A DNA stretch of 64,000 bases from Enterococcus cecorum DSM 20682 = ATCC 43198 (GTDB lineage Bacteria; Bacillota; Bacilli; Lactobacillales; Enterococcaceae). Position 1 is the stretch's first letter. Each line of letters begins with the position of its first letter. The stretch spans positions 807,501 to 871,500 of the forward strand of contig NZ_ASWI01000003.1 in NCBI RefSeq assembly GCF_000407565.1, read 5' to 3'. Positions 62,012 to 64,000 of the stretch are shown piece by piece. The notes under the pieces are model-generated. The model ran no database searches and was not told where the DNA came from. It was given only the letters and a program-made list of their open reading frames with translations. The position numbers were made by a program, and so were the translations under genes.

Positions 62012-62040
62012 AGGAGTAGTCAGATTGGCTGCTCCTATTT
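62012..62040 (+). terminator. Terminator after nucleotidase gene
   Basis: AGGAGTAG pairs with CTGCTCCT, followed by ATTTTG. Confidence 0.6.
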
Positions 62041-62081
62041 TGTAACCATTAGTCTATCAAAAACAACCACCTATCGAATTT

Positions 62082-62112
62082 TTGTCAAAAGTAACTGGAA
62101 TTTTGCTATACT
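62082..62112 (+). promoter_or_regulatory. Promoter of the LytTR operon
   Basis: TTGTCA (62082) and TATACT (62107), 19 bp apart, 19 bp before the LytTR start. Confidence 0.4.
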
Positions 62113-62130
62113 ACAGTTGAGGTGAGGTCG

Positions 62131-62568
62131 ATGAAAATTAAGATCCATTATGATCAAAAGTTAGCACGCGATGAATTACAGATTGCTGCTTTTGAACCTA
62201 GTCGTACGTTAGATCATATCATTGATTTTGCGCAAAAAGAGTTATTCTATTTAATTGGTTTGAAAGAAAAGGAAAAAGTCCGCATTGATTTAAAGGATAT
62301 CCAACGTATCTATAGCGCTAATAAGCAAGTTTTTTGTATGGTGAATGGTCAGGAATATCAGCTTTTAGAAAGACTCTATCAACTGCAAGAAAAATTACCC
62401 AATAGTTTTGTGCAAATTTCAAGAACAGAAATGATTCAAATTCAAGCTGTTAACAAATTTACGATTACGAGATCTGGTATTATCGAAATTATTTTTAAAG
62501 ATGGGCAAAAAACGAGTGCTTCTAGACGATATTTAAAGAAAGTGAAAGAGGTGTTAGAACATGCGTAA
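62131..62568 (+). CDS. LytTR-domain transcription regulator
   Basis: ATG 62131 follows GAGGTGAGG. The 145-residue protein has an N-terminal helical part and a C-terminal LytTR domain (KVRIDLKDIQRIYSANKQVF to SASRRYLKKVKEV). There is no receiver domain, so it is not a classical response regulator. It overlaps the DUF3021 gene, the usual partner of these stand-alone LytTR proteins, which tend to control their own operon through the membrane protein. Confidence 0.88.
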   Translation: MKIKIHYDQKLARDELQIAAFEPSRTLDHIIDFAQKELFYLIGLKEKEKVRIDLKDIQRIYSANKQVFCMVNGQEYQLLERLYQLQEKLPNSFVQISRTEMIQIQAVNKFTITRSGIIEIIFKDGQKTSASRRYLKKVKEVLEHA

Positions 62569-62983
62569 AGTAATCAAGCTATTTATTTTCGGTGTGTTGA
62601 TAGGTACATTTGTTGGTTTGTGGCTATCAATCGCATTTTCTGGAATTGCAACGAAGGGGGCATTCTATGGCAGTATGGCTACAAAAGACTTTACTTGGGA
62701 AACCATGCTGATATCCAGTCTTCTTTGGGGCTTGCTTGGTGGTTGGATGGGTATGTCAAATGTGGTTTTTGATTGGTTTGATTCTTTGACTACGGCGACG
62801 ATTGCACATGCGATTATCATTTATATCCCGTTAGTTTTAGTCGCGTTTCACGAAAAATGGCTCACTTTACATACTGTGGTTTCATTTACAGTTCAGTTTA
62901 TCGTGATTTATTTCTGTATTTGGTTCGTGCTGTACCATGTGATCAAAAAGCAAATTCAAGCAATCAATCAAAAATTATCTTAA
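62561..62983 (+). CDS. DUF3021 membrane protein
   Basis: A 140-residue protein with four membrane helices (about 7-30, 45-68, 74-95 and 104-125) and FSGIATKGAFYGSMA. Overlap with the LytTR gene by 8 bp indicates translational coupling. It likely inhibits or senses for the regulator in the membrane. Confidence 0.85.
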   Translation: MRKVIKLFIFGVLIGTFVGLWLSIAFSGIATKGAFYGSMATKDFTWETMLISSLLWGLLGGWMGMSNVVFDWFDSLTTATIAHAIIIYIPLVLVAFHEKWLTLHTVVSFTVQFIVIYFCIWFVLYHVIKKQIQAINQKLS

Positions 62984-62988
62984 ATCTC

Positions 62989-63022
62989 AAACTCACTTTC
63001 AACTGATTGGGGTGAGTTTTTT
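62989..63022 (+). terminator. Terminator of the LytTR operon
   Basis: AAACTCAC pairs with GTGAGTTT, then a T run. Confidence 0.7.
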
Positions 63023-63045
63023 GATAAATCCAAACAATCTACAAA

Positions 63046-63060
63046 AATATTCAGAAAATT
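63046..63060 (+). promoter_or_regulatory. CodY box of the leu operon
   Basis: AATATTCAGAAAATT matches AATTTTCWGAAAATT at 14 of 15 positions and lies 12 bp before the -35. Confidence 0.75.
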
Positions 63061-63072
63061 TCGCTAAAACTA

Positions 63073-63101
63073 TTGACTTTTAATTTTAAATTAGGTAAAT
63101 T
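63073..63101 (+). promoter_or_regulatory. leu operon promoter
   Basis: TTGACT (63073-63078) and TAAATT (63096-63101) with a 17-bp spacer. Confidence 0.65.
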
Positions 63102-63134
63102 CTAATAAAATATTAATTTAATTAGGTGAGTCAA

Positions 63135-63179
63135 ATGAAAAATAAAAAGGTTATGCATTTCGGTTTATTATTAAAATAG
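63135..63179 (+). CDS. Leucine attenuator leader peptide (14 aa)
   Basis: AGGTGAG then ATG 63135 encodes MKNKKVMHFGLLLK. Three adjacent TTA leucine codons sit just before the stop and just before a pair of hairpins, the design of ribosome-mediated attenuation: stalling at the Leu codons when leucyl-tRNA is scarce would favour read-through to leuA. Confidence 0.85.
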   Translation: MKNKKVMHFGLLLK

Positions 63180-63260
63180 AGAACTCTTTTTACCCAACCC
63201 AACAGTTGAAATAAAAGAGTTCTATTGGCATTGCATCAAAACAACATGCAATGCCTTTTT
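63180..63260 (+). terminator. leu attenuator hairpins
   Basis: Hairpin 1 is AGAACTCTTTT/AAAAGAGTTCT (63180-63223), a perfect 11-bp stem. Hairpin 2 is GGCATTGCAT/ATGCAATGCC (63227-63255), a perfect 10-bp stem followed by TTTTT, the terminator. The leader's ATGCAT (63153-63158) could also pair with hairpin 2. Confidence 0.85.
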
Positions 63261-63580
63261 AATTAAAGTTGTGAGAAGGGTTGGTCAGCTACGAGCGGAT
63301 AAGTTTGTCCAGCACGTCGGGAAAGTCCCTAAAGTTAAGACTTTCCCAGACGGGGTGGCTTATACGCCGAAGTAGCTAGTCGATTTGCACCGTCAATTAA
63401 GGTCGTGAAGTAGCTCGGAAAGCCTCGAAGAAATTTCTGTGCTTACCTACCGCTGAGAAAATCGGATGAAAGGAGATTTTCTCAAGCGGTAGGGCGAATT
63501 TCACAATGTCTAGCTGCTGAACGCCGTTGATCTAAGGTTGTGAGCCGGGTCGAACAGCTAAAAGCTAGGTTTGGCAGTAA
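63261..63580 (+). repeat. Tandem 134-bp structured units of unknown function upstream of leuA
   Basis: AARGTYGTGA starts at 63265, 63399 and 63534, that is, every 134-135 bp. Units 1 and 2 each hold a long variable hairpin between conserved arms; unit 3 is a short version. In unit 1, AGCTA/TAGCT, GCG-ATAAG/CTTAT-CGC and GGGAAAGTC/GACTTTCCC nest. In unit 2, an 18-bp stem spans 63446-63493. No coding frame is likely. It would be transcribed in the leu leader after read-through. Confidence 0.7.
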
Positions 63581-63610
63581 GTATAAAATAAAAAAGGAGT
63601 GGCAGGTTCT

Positions 63611-64000
63611 ATGCGTAAAATTCAGTTTTTTGATACGACACTAAGAGATGGGGAACAAACCCCAGGCGTCAATTTTAATACGAAAGAAAAGGTACAAATC
63701 GCTCTACAATTAGAAAAATGGGGAATTGATACGATTGAGGCGGGCTTTCCGATTGCTTCACCGGGCGATTTTGAAGCAGTGAGTGCGATTGCGAAGGCTT
63801 GTCAAAAGATGACAGTCGCAGGTCTAGCACGTTGTCAGAAAAAAGATATTGATGCAGCCTATGAAGCTTTAAAAGAGGCCAAATATCCACAAATTCATGT
63901 CTTTTTAGCAACCAGTCCTGTGCATATGGAATATAAATTAAAAATGACGCCAGATGAAGTCTTGGCATCCATCAAAGAACATGTGACTTATGCGAAAAGT
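63611..64000 (+). CDS. leuA: 2-isopropylmalate synthase, N-terminal part
   Basis: ATG 63611 follows AAGGAG. The 130 residues present, from [20 protein letters not shown] through [16 protein letters not shown] to [17 protein letters not shown], are the HMGL-like barrel start of LeuA, the first committed step of leucine synthesis. The gene continues past the window. Control by CodY and leader attenuation is predicted. Confidence 0.95.
   Translation, partial: MRKIQFFDTTLRDGEQTPGVNFNTKEKVQIALQLEKWGIDTIEAGFPIASPGDFEAVSAIAKACQKMTVAGLARCQKKDIDAAYEALKEAKYPQIHVFLATSPVHMEYKLKMTPDEVLASIKEHVTYAKS

Overview
The window is low-GC Gram-positive DNA of Lactobacillales type. The dnaX-ebfC-recR-tmk-darA-holB-ricT-yabA-rsmI order, an AmiACDEF-like oligopeptide permease, strong AAGGAGG ribosome sites and pheromone-plasmid-type (pCF10-like Prg/Pcf) conjugation genes point to Enterococcus or a close relative. 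A species cannot be named from sequence alone. A leucine operon with its own leader is, as far as I recall, not typical of E. faecalis or E. faecium, so a less common member of the family is likely.

Bases 1 to about 29.8 kb are a conjugative element, either an ICE or an integrated plasmid, and it starts before the window. It holds a partial CAP-domain surface protein and small genes, three secreted adhesins built from three, two and one isopeptide-type domains (1.0-5.4 kb), and a type IV secretion block in pCF10 order: PrgF-like small protein, VirB6-like, PrgI, VirB4, the wall hydrolase PrgK, PrgL, DUF4315, a coiled-coil protein, PcfB and the VirD4 coupling protein (5.5-16.7 kb). DNA-processing genes follow: a 1341-residue metallopeptidase/primase-like protein, a protein with a degenerate zinc motif, an oriT-like region, MobC and the relaxase (16.8-26.1 kb). 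Next come a two-gene operon of an unknown protein plus an XRE-ImmA/IrrE protein, a holin-like type I toxin with a probable antisense RNA, an ISLre2-type transposase, and a compact pair of convergent small RNAs. No integrase and no clear att site are seen. A 14-bp dyad, GTAGAANNTTCTAC, recurs between and inside genes from 13.6 to 28.0 kb and nowhere else that I found.

From 30.1 kb the sequence is chromosomal. It contains a replication and repair cluster (30.1-36.9 kb), amtB-glnK behind two GlnR boxes and one CodY box (36.9-38.7 kb), a small membrane protein/HTH operon and dinB (38.9-40.7 kb), and the anaerobic ribonucleotide reductase nrdD-nrdG on the minus strand with paired NrdR boxes (40.8-43.8 kb). 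An oligopeptide permease operon with a perfect promoter follows (44.2-51.0 kb), then an M42 aminopeptidase, a relB gene with a broken toxin, a metallo-beta-lactamase-fold protein, lplJ and a frameshifted small gene (51.1-54.8 kb). A DUF389 protein and an archaeal/eukaryote-type prolyl-tRNA synthetase with a T-box leader lie on the minus strand (55.0-58.1 kb). A wall-anchored 5'-nucleotidase/nuclease fusion (58.4-62.0 kb) and a LytTR-DUF3021 pair (62.1-63.0 kb) come next.

The window ends in the start of leuA. Its control region stacks a CodY box, a promoter, a leader peptide with three adjacent leucine codons, a terminator, and an array of 134-bp highly structured units of unknown function.
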